Assembly (NCBI GenBank): GCA_023392795.1
Contig: JAEWNJ010000115.1
Span: forward strand, 1-64,000
DNA: 64,000 nt
Origin: Candidatus Cloacimonadota bacterium
GTDB lineage: Bacteria > Cloacimonadota > Cloacimonadia > Cloacimonadales > Cloacimonadaceae
Direction of reading: 5' to 3'
Within the stretch, counting starts at the first letter, position 1; each line of letters opens with the position of its first letter. Below are positions 25,572 to 33,871 of the stretch, in pieces. The position numbers and the translations under genes are program-made. Under the pieces are notes generated by a model, which was given only the letters and a program-made list of their open reading frames with translations, was not told where the DNA came from and ran no database searches.

Positions 25572-25892
25572 ATGGCTATTACGGAAGTAAAGACCGATAC
25601 CTTTGAAGCCGAGGTCCTAAAGAGCGATATCCCTGTTCTGGTGGATTTCTGGGCTCCCTGGTGTGGTCCCTGTAAAGCCCTCATCCCCATAATTCAGAAA
25701 CTTGCAGATGAAGTGGATGGCAAAGTGAAAGTATGCAAGGTGAATATCGATGAAAGCCCTGATATTGCGTCTAAATACTCCATCATGTCCATTCCTACAC
25801 TGTTGGTCTTTGTCGGCGGTACAGTCAGCGACCAATTGGTCGGACTTGTGCAAAAAGACAAGATCATGGACAAGCTGAAACCTCATATGTAA
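25572..25892 (+). CDS. trxA: thioredoxin
   Basis: This 106-residue protein has the thioredoxin fold with active site WAPWCGPCKALIP (redox Cys pair near residues 31-34), the cis-Pro region SIPTLLVF and the glycine before the last helix (LVGLVQKD). It reduces protein disulfides in the cytoplasm. It follows groES by six bases and is probably co-transcribed and so heat-inducible. A clear terminator ends the unit 25 bp downstream. Confidence 0.95.
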   Translation: MAITEVKTDTFEAEVLKSDIPVLVDFWAPWCGPCKALIPIIQKLADEVDGKVKVCKVNIDESPDIASKYSIMSIPTLLVFVGGTVSDQLVGLVQKDKIMDKLKPHM

Positions 25893-25916
25893 AGATATCG
25901 ACCAGACCTTTGAGAT

Positions 25917-25944
25917 AGGGGACAGTATTCTGTCCCCTTTCCTT
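25917..25944 (+). terminator. intrinsic terminator after groES-trxA
   Basis: AGGGGACAG pairs with CTGTCCCCT around TATT and is followed by TTCCTTAT. It lies 25 bp after the thioredoxin stop. Confidence 0.75.
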
Positions 25945-26061
25945 ATCTCTGGTGCAAGAGATTTGCTTGGTGAGACGTGACAAAACGCTTGACTTAATTG
26001 GCAGGGCAAAAATTCTGGCGTTCTAAATGAAAAAATGTGAATATCATAAGGAGATAGATCA

Positions 26062-26196
26062 ATGAAAAGGACTTATCAGCCCTCAAACAGATCCCGTAAG
26101 AACACCCATGGCTTCCGCCTGCGGATGTCTACCAAAAACGGACGCAAAGTGCTTGCCCGTCGCAGAGCTAAAGGGAGAAAAGTACTCTGTGTATAA
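26062..26196 (+). CDS. rpmH: 50S ribosomal protein L34
   Basis: This 44-residue protein reads [20 protein letters not shown], then [20 protein letters not shown], an unmistakable L34. AAGGAG lies at 26048-26053. It heads the classic rpmH-rnpA-yidD-yidC-jag cluster, which in many bacteria sits close to the replication origin. A TTGACT at 25989-25994 may be a -35 box, but I see no good -10. Confidence 0.97.
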   Translation: MKRTYQPSNRSRKNTHGFRLRMSTKNGRKVLARRRAKGRKVLCV

Positions 26197-26199
26197 CCC

Positions 26200-26517
26200 A
26201 TGATCCGTTGGATCAAAACCCATCAGGAATATACGGACTTTATGCAGGCAGTATCTGCTTGCCGGACGGCGCATTTCTATGCTCCAATCCTTGCTTCTGC
26301 CCAGGGATTGGCTTTGGGAATTACGATCAGCAAAAAGGTGGGAAACGCCGTGTTGCGTAACCGTCTGAAACGCAGGATCAAAGCCTGGTGCATGACGAAC
26401 ACTGCATCTCTGCCGCAGGATCGAAAGCTAAACATCATCGCACGCAGGGGAGCGGCTCAGCTCTCCTGGGACGAGCTTTCTGCAGAGCTACTTGCTTTGT
26501 TGGGAGCGGTGAAATGA
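26200..26517 (+). CDS. rnpA: ribonuclease P protein component
   Basis: This 105-residue basic protein assists the RNase P RNA in 5' maturation of tRNA. The signature is GITISKKVGNAVLRNRLKRR (about residues 47-66), followed by IIARRGAAQLSW. The ATG is three bases after the rpmH stop. The stop overlaps the yidD start (ATGA at 26514). Confidence 0.95.
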   Translation: MIRWIKTHQEYTDFMQAVSACRTAHFYAPILASAQGLALGITISKKVGNAVLRNRLKRRIKAWCMTNTASLPQDRKLNIIARRGAAQLSWDELSAELLALLGAVK

Positions 26518-26750
26518 TCCTATCCGCTGTGTACAGCGTGCCAAATCGCCTGGTCATGCTGATCATCCGCTTTTACCAAGGCTTCATATCACCGGCTTTA
26601 CCGCGCAGTTGCCGCTTTACACCAAGTTGTTCGAACTACGCTCTTCAGGCATTTCAAAAGTATTCACTGCCCAAAGCCATGTATCTCAGCGTTTGGCGCA
26701 TCTTACGCTGCAATCCCTTTTGCCGGGGTGGATACGATCCACTACCCTAA
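26514..26750 (+). CDS. yidD: membrane protein insertion efficiency factor YidD
   Basis: This 78-residue protein starts at the ATG overlapping the rnpA stop. The family text RFYQGFISPALPRSCRFTPS, then CSNYALQAFQKYS and CNPFCRGGYDPLP, is complete. YidD is a small inner-membrane-associated protein that aids YidC-dependent insertion. Its place between rnpA and yidC is the standard order. Confidence 0.95.
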   Translation: MILSAVYSVPNRLVMLIIRFYQGFISPALPRSCRFTPSCSNYALQAFQKYSLPKAMYLSVWRILRCNPFCRGGYDPLP

Positions 26751-26759
26751 GGAGACATT

Positions 26760-28400
26760 TTGGATAAACGTACGATAACCGCTCTTTTGATGATGCTCGT
26801 CTTGTATCTGGCTTTCGACATGTTGGTCTGGAAACCACAACGCCAGGCCGCTCAGTTGGCCACTGCAGCTAAAACTCAGGAAGCAGACGCTCCTGTGGAC
26901 AGCACTCTCCAAACAGACCCAGAAGCTGAGTATGATGCAGTGATAGCAGATAGCCTGCTCGGCAATGCTACCGCTGTTTCCAGCATAGTGAGCCTGGAAA
27001 ATGAGCATTTAATCGCGCGTTTTGATAGCAAGGGCGCTGTGATCACTTCTTTGGAACTGAAGAACTACAGCTACGATGAAAACCGTAAGGTTGATCTCGT
27101 TCCCCAAGGGGAAAACCTTGGTGGATTGAGTCTGTATCTGGGTAGCAGCAGCACTACGCTCGCCGGTACTGTGTTTGAATATCAGTTGGATGAAGCCAGG
27201 CGTGAACTGAAGTTTTACCTCGGCACTGCGGACAACCCTAATGTGGTGAAAAGCTATACATTGGACGATTCTTTCGGTCTGAAGATGGATGTAGCAGTGC
27301 AAAACATGGGTCCCGTCAGCGGGATCCGTTGGGATTTTGAAGCAGGGATTGCCGATAGCGAGAAGAATACCAAATCCAAGCATCAAGATTACCGTTTTTA
27401 CCTGAATGCCGATAACAACATCATGAAGCTTGCCCTTTCCAAGATGCGCAAGAATCCCCCACAGGGCAGCTTCGGCAGCTTTGCCTGGATGGCAGTACGC
27501 AGCAAGTATTTCACCATTGCTTTGCGCGAGCAGGAACCGCCCCTGTCCCGCAGCTTTAGCAGTGTGGTGAATCCCGAAACTGCCAATCCCGGATTCAGTC
27601 TGGATAGCTTCAATCGTGGGGCCAAACAATCCTGGCAGCAGAGCTTTGTGCTCTATGCTGGCCCTGCCGATGCCAATCTCTTGAAAACTTATGGCAAGCA
27701 GATGGAAAACATCGCTGAGCGCGGAGCTAATTGGCTGCGCTGGCTGGCAAATATCTTTGCCTGGTTCCTCACTTGGTTGCACGGCTATATCAAGAATTAC
27801 GGCATCGTGATCCTCATCCTGGCGCTCATTTTGAAGGTCGTTTTGCATCCTCTGACGCATAAAAGCATGTCGGCATCGATGAAGATGCAAAAGATCCAGC
27901 CCCAATTGCAGGCCCTGCAAAAGAAGTATAAGGACGATCCCAAGACCTTGCAGCTCGAAATGAGCAAGCTTTACAAGGAAGCGGGTGCCAGTCCGCTGTC
28001 AGGATGCCTTCCTCTTCTGCTGCAGATGCCTATCTTCCTCTCATTGTACAATGTTCTGCGTTACTCTCTGGATATGCGTAACGCCGGTTTCGGGCTTTGG
28101 CTTACCGACCTTTCCGAGCCCGATCCTTACATGATTTTACCCATCATCATGGGCGTTTTTATGGTTATCCAATCCCTGATGATGCAGCCCAAAAAAGCTG
28201 ATACTGAAGAAATGGACGAAAAGCAGAAAGCCATGCAGTCATCGCAAAAGATGATGACCTGGATGATGCCGGTCATGATGTTCTTCATCTTCCGCGGCAT
28301 GCCCGCCGGATTGGTGCTTTATTGGACCACTTTCAACATCTTCTCGGTAATCCAGCAGTATTACCTGATGAAGAATTACAAAAACAAGGATTTAGTTTAA
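26760..28400 (+). CDS. yidC: membrane protein insertase YidC
   Basis: This 546-residue protein starts at TTG 26760 after AAGGAG. An N-terminal transmembrane segment (residues 5-20) is followed by a large periplasmic beta domain (about 70-310), characteristic of Gram-negative YidC. The insertase core follows, with LHGYIKNYGIVILILALILK, MQKIQPQLQALQKKYKDDP, GCLPLLLQMPIFLSLYNVL, and later helices to the end. It inserts membrane proteins alone or with Sec. The stop abuts the jag start with no gap. Confidence 0.96.
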   Translation: MDKRTITALLMMLVLYLAFDMLVWKPQRQAAQLATAAKTQEADAPVDSTLQTDPEAEYDAVIADSLLGNATAVSSIVSLENEHLIARFDSKGAVITSLELKNYSYDENRKVDLVPQGENLGGLSLYLGSSSTTLAGTVFEYQLDEARRELKFYLGTADNPNVVKSYTLDDSFGLKMDVAVQNMGPVSGIRWDFEAGIADSEKNTKSKHQDYRFYLNADNNIMKLALSKMRKNPPQGSFGSFAWMAVRSKYFTIALREQEPPLSRSFSSVVNPETANPGFSLDSFNRGAKQSWQQSFVLYAGPADANLLKTYGKQMENIAERGANWLRWLANIFAWFLTWLHGYIKNYGIVILILALILKVVLHPLTHKSMSASMKMQKIQPQLQALQKKYKDDPKTLQLEMSKLYKEAGASPLSGCLPLLLQMPIFLSLYNVLRYSLDMRNAGFGLWLTDLSEPDPYMILPIIMGVFMVIQSLMMQPKKADTEEMDEKQKAMQSSQKMMTWMMPVMMFFIFRGMPAGLVLYWTTFNIFSVIQQYYLMKNYKNKDLV

Positions 28401-29303
28401 ATGAATACGATCGATAAGAGCGGATTGAGCGTCGAAGACATCATCCGCGAGTTTCGCCTTGAGCACAATATACGTGATCATGAATTGAAGTATGAGATCA
28501 TCAAAAGGCCTTCGAAGGGCATTTTTGGTCTCTTTGCCAATAAACTCGCCCTGGTTAGATTCCAGGTGCCGGAAAGCTCAGACCGGGTGAGGCTCTTTAC
28601 CGAGACCTTGCTCAAAAAAATGGGCATCAGCTATAGCAATATCACCAGTAAGATGGAAGGGAAGACCCTGTATCTGACCATAGAAGGTATCGTGGAGACA
28701 GGATTCATCATCGGAAAGAACGGTTCCATGCTGGAAACCATCCAATATCTGGTAAATCGGGTCTTTGAAGGCGACCGCAAGCTGGAACGCATCTATCTGG
28801 ACGCCGATGGCTACCGCGAACGCCGTGAATCGCAATTCCTGCACAAGTATCTGCCTCAGATCAACAAGATCAAGGTACATGGCAAGGCTTTGACCCTGGA
28901 ACCCATGAGCCCCGGCGAACGCCGAATCATCCACCGTCACATTGAGCGCGATAAAGGACTGAGAACCCTCACTATCGGTGACGGCGAAAACAAACGCATC
29001 GTGATCTTCTCCTCCAAACAGAAGGAGAGCGAAGTATTGCAACAGACCAAACAGGATGGCAAACCGGAAGCCAGACGCAATGGTAAACCGCAAAGCCAGG
29101 AAAACGAGCCAGCGGATAAACCTGCCCGCACACCCCGTCCCCGCCCTCGCCCGGAGCAAAAGACCGAAGCCAGACCGGAAATGAAACGGAATACTAACAG
29201 GCCAAACTCCGAGCCGGATTCTGCCGACAAACCCAGAAAGCCCCGCCCGCGCAGACCCCGTCCTCCCCGCAGGGATGATGGCACACCCAGATCTGGGGAC
29301 TAA
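28401..29303 (+). CDS. jag: Jag-like KH/R3H RNA-binding protein with long basic tail
   Basis: This 300-residue protein has a Jag_N-like domain (residues 8-55, KRPSKGIFGLFANKLALVRF), a KH domain (GFIIGKNGSMLETIQYLVNR, about 100-119) and R3H-like text (MSPGERRIIHRHIERDKGLR). Residues 210-300 form a low-complexity tail rich in Lys, Arg, Pro and Glu, absent from most Jag proteins and likely disordered and RNA-binding. Jag (KhpB/EloR) affects cell elongation and binds RNA in other bacteria. It directly follows yidC. Confidence 0.9.
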   Translation: MNTIDKSGLSVEDIIREFRLEHNIRDHELKYEIIKRPSKGIFGLFANKLALVRFQVPESSDRVRLFTETLLKKMGISYSNITSKMEGKTLYLTIEGIVETGFIIGKNGSMLETIQYLVNRVFEGDRKLERIYLDADGYRERRESQFLHKYLPQINKIKVHGKALTLEPMSPGERRIIHRHIERDKGLRTLTIGDGENKRIVIFSSKQKESEVLQQTKQDGKPEARRNGKPQSQENEPADKPARTPRPRPRPEQKTEARPEMKRNTNRPNSEPDSADKPRKPRPRRPRPPRRDDGTPRSGD

Positions 29304-30098
29304 GTGAAGCTTTTCAAAATCTACGCCGGGCATTATTGGTCGGATGGGGGAGCCCTGATGGGGGTTTTGCCATACGCGATCTGGAAGGATAAAATCGGTG
29401 TGGATGAACGCAGACGTCAGAAGATGGATCTGAATCTGCTGCTTATCGTAAGCGAAGAGCGGCGGATTCTGGTCGATACGGGTCTGGGCAACCGTCTCAG
29501 TGACAAGCAAAAGGAGATCTATCGTCCCAGTGACTTCGCTCTGCCTCTTGCCCTCGGTGAGCTCGGATATCGGGATATCGACATCACCGACGTGATCATG
29601 ACTCACCTCCATTTTGACCATGCCGGCGGAATAGTAACCGGTTTTGGAGATCGGGACACGCTTACATTTCCCCAGGCTACATATTGGATTCAGAAATCAG
29701 AATGGGAGATCGCCAAAGCCCCTGATGGTTTGAATCAGGCTGCCTACGCCTTTTCTCATCAGCTTTCACTGTTGGAAGAGCGGGGGAAGATAAACCTTAT
29801 CGAGGGAGAAGTTCAAATAGCCCAGGGAGTTAGCTGCGTACTTTGCGGGGGACATACGATCGGCTCGCAGTTTGTACAGGTAGATGCTGATAATGGACTG
29901 CACATATACGCCGGAGACATTATCCCCACCAAGTTTCACACGTCGCCAGCCATCACATCGGCTTATGATGTATGCCGCAGAGATACCTTCAAGGCCAAAA
30001 TGGACATCTACGGACGTTTAAAAGCGAAGGATGGTTATCTGCTCCTGGATCACGATACCCGAGAATGGGAGATACCCATCTCACAACTCAGGGTGTAG
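29304..30098 (+). CDS. metallo-beta-lactamase fold hydrolase
   Basis: This 264-residue protein starts at a GTG abutting the jag stop. The zinc motif is MTHLHFDHAGG (HxHxDH), with further ligand candidates in CGGHTIGSQ, YAGDIIPTKFH and LLDHDTREWEI. The fold resembles the lactonase/YycJ-like branch of small MBL hydrolases (ILVDTGLG near the N-terminus). The substrate is unknown. It is the last gene of the rpmH transcription unit, followed eight bases later by a terminator-like hairpin. Confidence 0.88.
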   Translation: MKLFKIYAGHYWSDGGALMGVLPYAIWKDKIGVDERRRQKMDLNLLLIVSEERRILVDTGLGNRLSDKQKEIYRPSDFALPLALGELGYRDIDITDVIMTHLHFDHAGGIVTGFGDRDTLTFPQATYWIQKSEWEIAKAPDGLNQAAYAFSHQLSLLEERGKINLIEGEVQIAQGVSCVLCGGHTIGSQFVQVDADNGLHIYAGDIIPTKFHTSPAITSAYDVCRRDTFKAKMDIYGRLKAKDGYLLLDHDTREWEIPISQLRV

Positions 30099-30105
30099 AA
30101 GTTAT

Positions 30106-30131
30106 TCGGGCCGTTTTTTTTACCGGCCCGA
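30106..30131. terminator. terminator-like hairpin between convergent genes
   Basis: TCGGGCCG pairs with CGGCCCGA; the T-run lies in the loop. It separates the MBL gene (+) from the TPR gene (-). The downstream T-content on either strand is modest. Confidence 0.5.
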
Positions 30132-30141
30132 TCTTATATCA

Positions 30142-30789
30142 CTATTTCTTTAGCTTATCCTGAAGATCCTTGTACAACTGCTGCAGTTGATCATCGGAAA
30201 ACTCTTCATCAAAGTGGCTGCCTTCTTCCTCAGAATCCAAGCTTAAAGCTGTGTCCAGCGCGGTCTTTGCTTCCTGGTAGCGTTCAAGCTTTGATAGTGC
30301 CATCGCATACCAGATGTAAGCGTCATAATGCTCCTCATTGGTCTCAATCGCCATTTCCAGTGATGTTATCGCTGCCGGGTAATCACCTGATTTGTACAGG
30401 GCTTCACCTTTATGACGCCAGGGGCAGGACCACTTGGGGCTTTCCTTGTTCAGCATATCATAGAGCCTGATTGCTTCCGCATACTTTTCCCTACCCAGGT
30501 ACATATTGGCCAAACTGAAGCGTTCCGCTGGCTTGAGCTCTTTCTCCTGGCTCAGAGCCAGATCCATCAGACGTTTGGCTTCATAATCGGCAATATAAGC
30601 CAGGTTCAGCTTTGTCTGCATGGAAGATGAGCTATCCTTGTCCATCTGAGCGAGGTATTGAACAGCAGCGCCGAAGGTATCAGTGCCGGGGTTATCCAGA
30701 TAGGCGCGAACCGGATTGGTATCGGCGGCAAAGATCATAGCACAGGCGCAGGCGATGAGGATGATCAGGTAACAACGTTTGATCATCAT
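30142..30789 (-). CDS. exported TPR-repeat protein
   Basis: This 215-residue protein has a signal peptide (LIILIACACAMIFA). Helical repeats of TPR type follow (AERFSLANMYLGREKYAEAI, PWRHKGEALYKSGDYPAAIT and YDAYIWYAMALSKLERYQEA), at least three units, and an acidic C-terminus. TPRs usually mediate protein contacts; the partner is unknown. A GTG at 30795 is a possible earlier start, but ATG 30789 has better spacing from ATAGGTG. It lies immediately downstream of ppnP. Confidence 0.82.
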   Translation of the reverse strand: MMIKRCYLIILIACACAMIFAADTNPVRAYLDNPGTDTFGAAVQYLAQMDKDSSSSMQTKLNLAYIADYEAKRLMDLALSQEKELKPAERFSLANMYLGREKYAEAIRLYDMLNKESPKWSCPWRHKGEALYKSGDYPAAITSLEMAIETNEEHYDAYIWYAMALSKLERYQEAKTALDTALSLDSEEEGSHFDEEFSDDQLQQLYKDLQDKLKK

Positions 30790-30795
30790 GCGCAC

Positions 30796-31077
30796 CTATT
30801 CGTAACGGCACAGATATGCGGTCTGCTCAGTTACCTTGAGCTGAAACTTGTTATTGGCAGGCACGATGAAAGTCTCATTGGCACCAAAGGTCTTCCACTG
30901 TGTAGCGCCTGGCAGCATCACTGTTAGAGCTCCTGAAACCACTGTCATGTACTCCACTGTGGATGTTCCAAACTCATATTCACCGATATCCATCACGCCC
31001 ACGGTTTGTCTGCCCAGGGCATTGTTCAGCGCGACAGACTTCACTTTTCCGTCGAAGTATTCATTGGATTGTAACAT
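30796..31077 (-). CDS. ppnP: pyrimidine/purine nucleoside phosphorylase
   Basis: This 93-residue cupin matches E. coli PpnP (YaiE) along its length: [14 protein letters not shown] at the start, [29 protein letters not shown] and the ending TAYLCRYE. It phosphorolyses several purine and pyrimidine nucleosides to base and ribose 1-phosphate. The start at 31077 fits the family and an AGAGGAT site. With cytidine deaminase (2.7 kb) it suggests nucleoside salvage. It is co-directional with the TPR gene. Confidence 0.95.
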   Translation of the reverse strand: MLQSNEYFDGKVKSVALNNALGRQTVGVMDIGEYEFGTSTVEYMTVVSGALTVMLPGATQWKTFGANETFIVPANNKFQLKVTEQTAYLCRYE

Positions 31078-31211
31078 GTTAAGTATCCTCTTCACTTTAT
31101 ATTTTGGATCTGGTGTCAGGCTAACAGACCATGGGATGGGGGTCAAGCAGAATATTGTGGCAGAATGTACACAGCATCCTCAGGGAACCGCATCGATCGT
31201 CCATAAACTGC

Positions 31212-31239
31212 TTGACAATGTGCTGTGCTCAATTATACT
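31212..31239 (+). promoter_or_regulatory. sigma-70-type promoter for the lipoprotein-LruC unit
   Basis: A perfect TTGACA (31212-31217), 16 bases, then TATACT (31234-31239, 5 of 6). It leaves a leader of about 100 bases before the lipoprotein ATG at 31349. Confidence 0.7.
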
Positions 31240-31348
31240 TACACCGATAATAGGTAAATGGCGCTGTGTTTGAAGCAGATTGCATCTTAAGCAATTCTGC
31301 CTCCGGCACTGTGATAGATTACATGTTTTTAGTTAACAAGGAGACATC

Positions 31349-31711
31349 ATGAAGAGACTGCTTATCATTGCTCTCGGCCTTACGCTTCTGTTCCTGGCCG
31401 CCTGTAAAGATGACGTCGCCAAACTCACTCAGGTCGATGTGAGCGAATTGGATATACCAGCAGATTTTAACTACGCTATGACTCACGACCTTAACCTCGA
31501 TATACAGGGTTCCTGGCGCTTGCCGGTGTATCTGAAAACCACCGATGGCGACTTGCTGTTCAAGGCTCAATTGAATCCCGCCACCGGGCTTTCCACCAAG
31601 CTCACCATTCCCACGACCACCAAGAAGGTCGTGCTGCAGTATCAGATGTACTCGCTGACGATTGATGTCAGCTCCGGTTCTTTGACCAAAGATTTCCGGG
31701 TCGCCAGGTAG
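31349..31711 (+). CDS. small lipoprotein of unknown function
   Basis: This 120-residue protein has a lipoprotein signal ending LFLAAC (lipobox, Cys near 19). A beta-rich domain follows (NYAMTHDLNLDIQGSWRLPV and KLTIPTTTKKVVLQYQMYSL) that resembles the N-terminal part seen before LruC domains in related proteins. AAGGAG precedes the ATG. It is followed ten bases later by the LruC/RCC1-like gene and probably works with it at the cell surface. I do not recognise a named family. Confidence 0.75.
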   Translation: MKRLLIIALGLTLLFLAACKDDVAKLTQVDVSELDIPADFNYAMTHDLNLDIQGSWRLPVYLKTTDGDLLFKAQLNPATGLSTKLTIPTTTKKVVLQYQMYSLTIDVSSGSLTKDFRVAR

Positions 31712-31720
31712 GGGGAGATG

Positions 31721-33454
31721 ATGAAAAGACTTCTCATTCTCAGTCTGATCCTATTCCTTGGTATTGGTCTTCATGCTCAGGGCACCATAGTGGTTTGGGG
31801 AAATCCTCATAAAAAAGTAGCAAACCATGTTCCCCCCGGAGACGATTTCATCGAAATCGCCGGCGGTAACGATTTCGCTATAGCTCTGCGCAGCGACGGC
31901 TCCCTGGAAAGCTGGGGTAATAACAACACCGTTGTAAACAACACTCCTCCAGGAAACGACTTTATAGCGATTGCTGCGGGTGAATATCATGCCATCGCGC
32001 TAAAATCCAATGGCTCTGTAGTAGGTTGGGGGGGGAATGGCTACGGACAAAGCAATACTCCACCCCATAGTGATTTCGTTAAGATAGCTGCCGGGACCAG
32101 ACACAATATTGGCTTACGGGCAAATGGTGAAGTGTATGCCTGGGGCGACAATACTCATGGTAAATGTAACGTAACCCCCGGCAACTATATAGATATAGCT
32201 GGAGGTATCTCTTACAGCCTGGCGATCAAGAGCGACGGCTCCATCGTAGGCTGGGGGGGAGGTTGGAATGGAGAACTGAACGTACCGAGCGGCAATAACT
32301 TTGTTCAGATATCTGCCAAGTACCAACATGCTATTGCGCGTCGGGCGAATGGCACAATCGTAGCTTGGGGTAACAACACTGGCAGCCTGAATGTCCCTGC
32401 CGGTAACTATATTGACATGGCAGCAGGCTGGCAGGGTAATGTCGCCATCAATACTGATGAAGAGCTGGTTGCCTGGGCTAACCTTTGGGTGTTGAAAACA
32501 ATCCCGGCATGGGTGCAGGATTTGACGATTGTCAAAGTAGATGGTGGAAACAGCTTCAATATCGGTCTTACCGGAGAGTTTACCAGCGATGACATCGATG
32601 GTGACGGTGTGGCCAATGGCATCGATGAATTCCCGGAAGATCCTCTGCGAGCTTATACACTGAAGTATCCTCTGGGATCGTCAACCGATTGGGGTACCCT
32701 GGCCTATGAGGATTTATGGCCTCGACAGGGAGATTATGAATTCAACGATCTTGTCCTGGGATATCAAATCAACTTAGTTTTGGATGCCGGGATGAAGGTG
32801 AAGGATATCAATGGCGATTTCTTGCTACGCGCAATCGGTGCAAACAAGAAGAATGCCTTTGCAATCGAGTTTCCCTTTGCCAGTACGGCTATTGAAACGA
32901 TAACCAGTTCTGTCAACGGGTCATCCTATGACATGCCGTTAATTGCGGCAGGGGATCACGTGATCCTGAAAGTAATATCTTCAACCGTTGATTTTGTGGG
33001 TGTCCTGAGCAATGGCTTCTATTGGAATACTCAGCCTGATCATCCTAATCACGATCCCATACCAATCAATTTCAAAATAACGTTGACTGATACATACGAT
33101 CTAAACATCGCTCCCGCATGGGGACTCTGGAATCCTTACCTGATGGTAGGAGGGGATCCCGGGCATGAAATCCATTTACCGGGTTTTCCGCCCACAGTGC
33201 AAGCCGATCCTTCCCGTTTTGCCACCGAAGATGATACCACTGATCTGACTCAGGGGAGATACTACAAGACCATCGACAACCTTCCCTGGGCCTTGAACCT
33301 TCCCATTAGCTGGAAGTATCCGATTGAAGGCTCACCAATCACTAATGCCTATATGGCCTTTGCGCCCTGGGCAGAAAGCAATGGAACACAGTATCAGGAT
33401 TGGTATGAGATGATCCCCGGCAATATCAACGCTGACCTGATCTATAATCCTTGA
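31721..33454 (+). CDS. exported protein with RCC1-like repeats and LruC domain
   Basis: This roughly 577-residue protein has a signal peptide (MKRLLILSLILFLGIGLHA). Residues 20-285 hold about six RCC1-like repeats of about 37 residues, each with a pattern like GSVVGWGGNGYGQSN and FVKIAAGTRHNIGLRANG. A calcium-type segment DDIDGDGVANGIDEFPED follows (about 287-304). Then comes an LruC domain (GTLAYEDLWPRQGDYEFNDL and the rest to the end). LruC proteins are surface or secreted proteins of unclear role. A GGGGGAG site touches ATG 31718, so ATG 31721 is the better start. It ends in a strong terminator. Confidence 0.85.
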   Translation: MKRLLILSLILFLGIGLHAQGTIVVWGNPHKKVANHVPPGDDFIEIAGGNDFAIALRSDGSLESWGNNNTVVNNTPPGNDFIAIAAGEYHAIALKSNGSVVGWGGNGYGQSNTPPHSDFVKIAAGTRHNIGLRANGEVYAWGDNTHGKCNVTPGNYIDIAGGISYSLAIKSDGSIVGWGGGWNGELNVPSGNNFVQISAKYQHAIARRANGTIVAWGNNTGSLNVPAGNYIDMAAGWQGNVAINTDEELVAWANLWVLKTIPAWVQDLTIVKVDGGNSFNIGLTGEFTSDDIDGDGVANGIDEFPEDPLRAYTLKYPLGSSTDWGTLAYEDLWPRQGDYEFNDLVLGYQINLVLDAGMKVKDINGDFLLRAIGANKKNAFAIEFPFASTAIETITSSVNGSSYDMPLIAAGDHVILKVISSTVDFVGVLSNGFYWNTQPDHPNHDPIPINFKITLTDTYDLNIAPAWGLWNPYLMVGGDPGHEIHLPGFPPTVQADPSRFATEDDTTDLTQGRYYKTIDNLPWALNLPISWKYPIEGSPITNAYMAFAPWAESNGTQYQDWYEMIPGNINADLIYNP

Positions 33455-33476
33455 TCCATTTCTAGAACTTATAAAG

Positions 33477-33507
33477 CTCCGGATTGTTCGTCCGGAGTTT
33501 TTTATTC
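33477..33507 (+). terminator. strong intrinsic terminator
   Basis: CTCCGGA pairs with TCCGGAG around seven bases, followed by TTTTTTATT. It closes the LruC unit. Confidence 0.85.
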
Positions 33508-33550
33508 CATTACGCATCGGAGTACTCCGAGAGAAGTGAACCCTTTAGCA

Positions 33551-33578
33551 TAGAAAAAGCCGGCATTATGCCGGCTTT
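33551..33578 (-). terminator. intrinsic terminator after the ACT-like regulator gene
   Basis: AAAGCCGGCA pairs with TGCCGGCTTT around TTA. On the minus strand it is followed by TTTTTCTA. It faces the plus-strand terminator at 33477-33507. Confidence 0.85.
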
Positions 33579-33601
33579 CAAGACTATGGGGTAATAGCGC
33601 G

Positions 33602-33850
33602 CTACATCTCGATCATTTTTGCGTTTACAAACTCAATGGCATTGAGTTTGTCCAGCATCTGAGCGATGGTGGCGGCTTCACCTTCCACTTCCAGCACCAC
33701 TAGACCGTCGTTGGCGCAGAATTCCCTGGAAACTTCATGCAGACCCAGGCGCACTTTGATGTTGCAGCCGTACTCTGTGAGGATTCCCTGAACTCTGGTA
33801 GCCTCGGTGGCGCGGTGGTCGATCTTGATTAGTACTACTTTGTATGTCAT
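33602..33850 (-). CDS. ACT-like small regulator (TM1266 / hydrogenase-regulator-like)
   Basis: This 82-residue single-domain protein has a beta-alpha-beta-beta-alpha-beta pattern (YKVVLIKIDHRATEATRVQG, GLVVLEVEGEAATIAQMLDK and AIEFVNAKMIEM). It resembles the TM1266 family, whose members are annotated as putative iron-only hydrogenase system regulators, and ACT/NikR-like folds. No hydrogenase gene is near. AAGGAGG precedes the ATG. It is 21 bp downstream of glnS on the same strand, likely co-transcribed. The function here is inferred only from the fold. Confidence 0.72.
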   Translation of the reverse strand: MTYKVVLIKIDHRATEATRVQGILTEYGCNIKVRLGLHEVSREFCANDGLVVLEVEGEAATIAQMLDKLNAIEFVNAKMIEM

Positions 33851-33871
33851 ATTGTTCCTCCTTGTCGGTTG

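Noticed and set aside
27009..27920. 303-codon minus-strand open frame
   Set aside because: It is antisense to yidC and has no ribosome site or protein-like features.
28578..29621. 347-codon minus-strand open frame
   Set aside because: It is antisense to jag and the MBL gene; it arises from the skewed codons of the basic tail.
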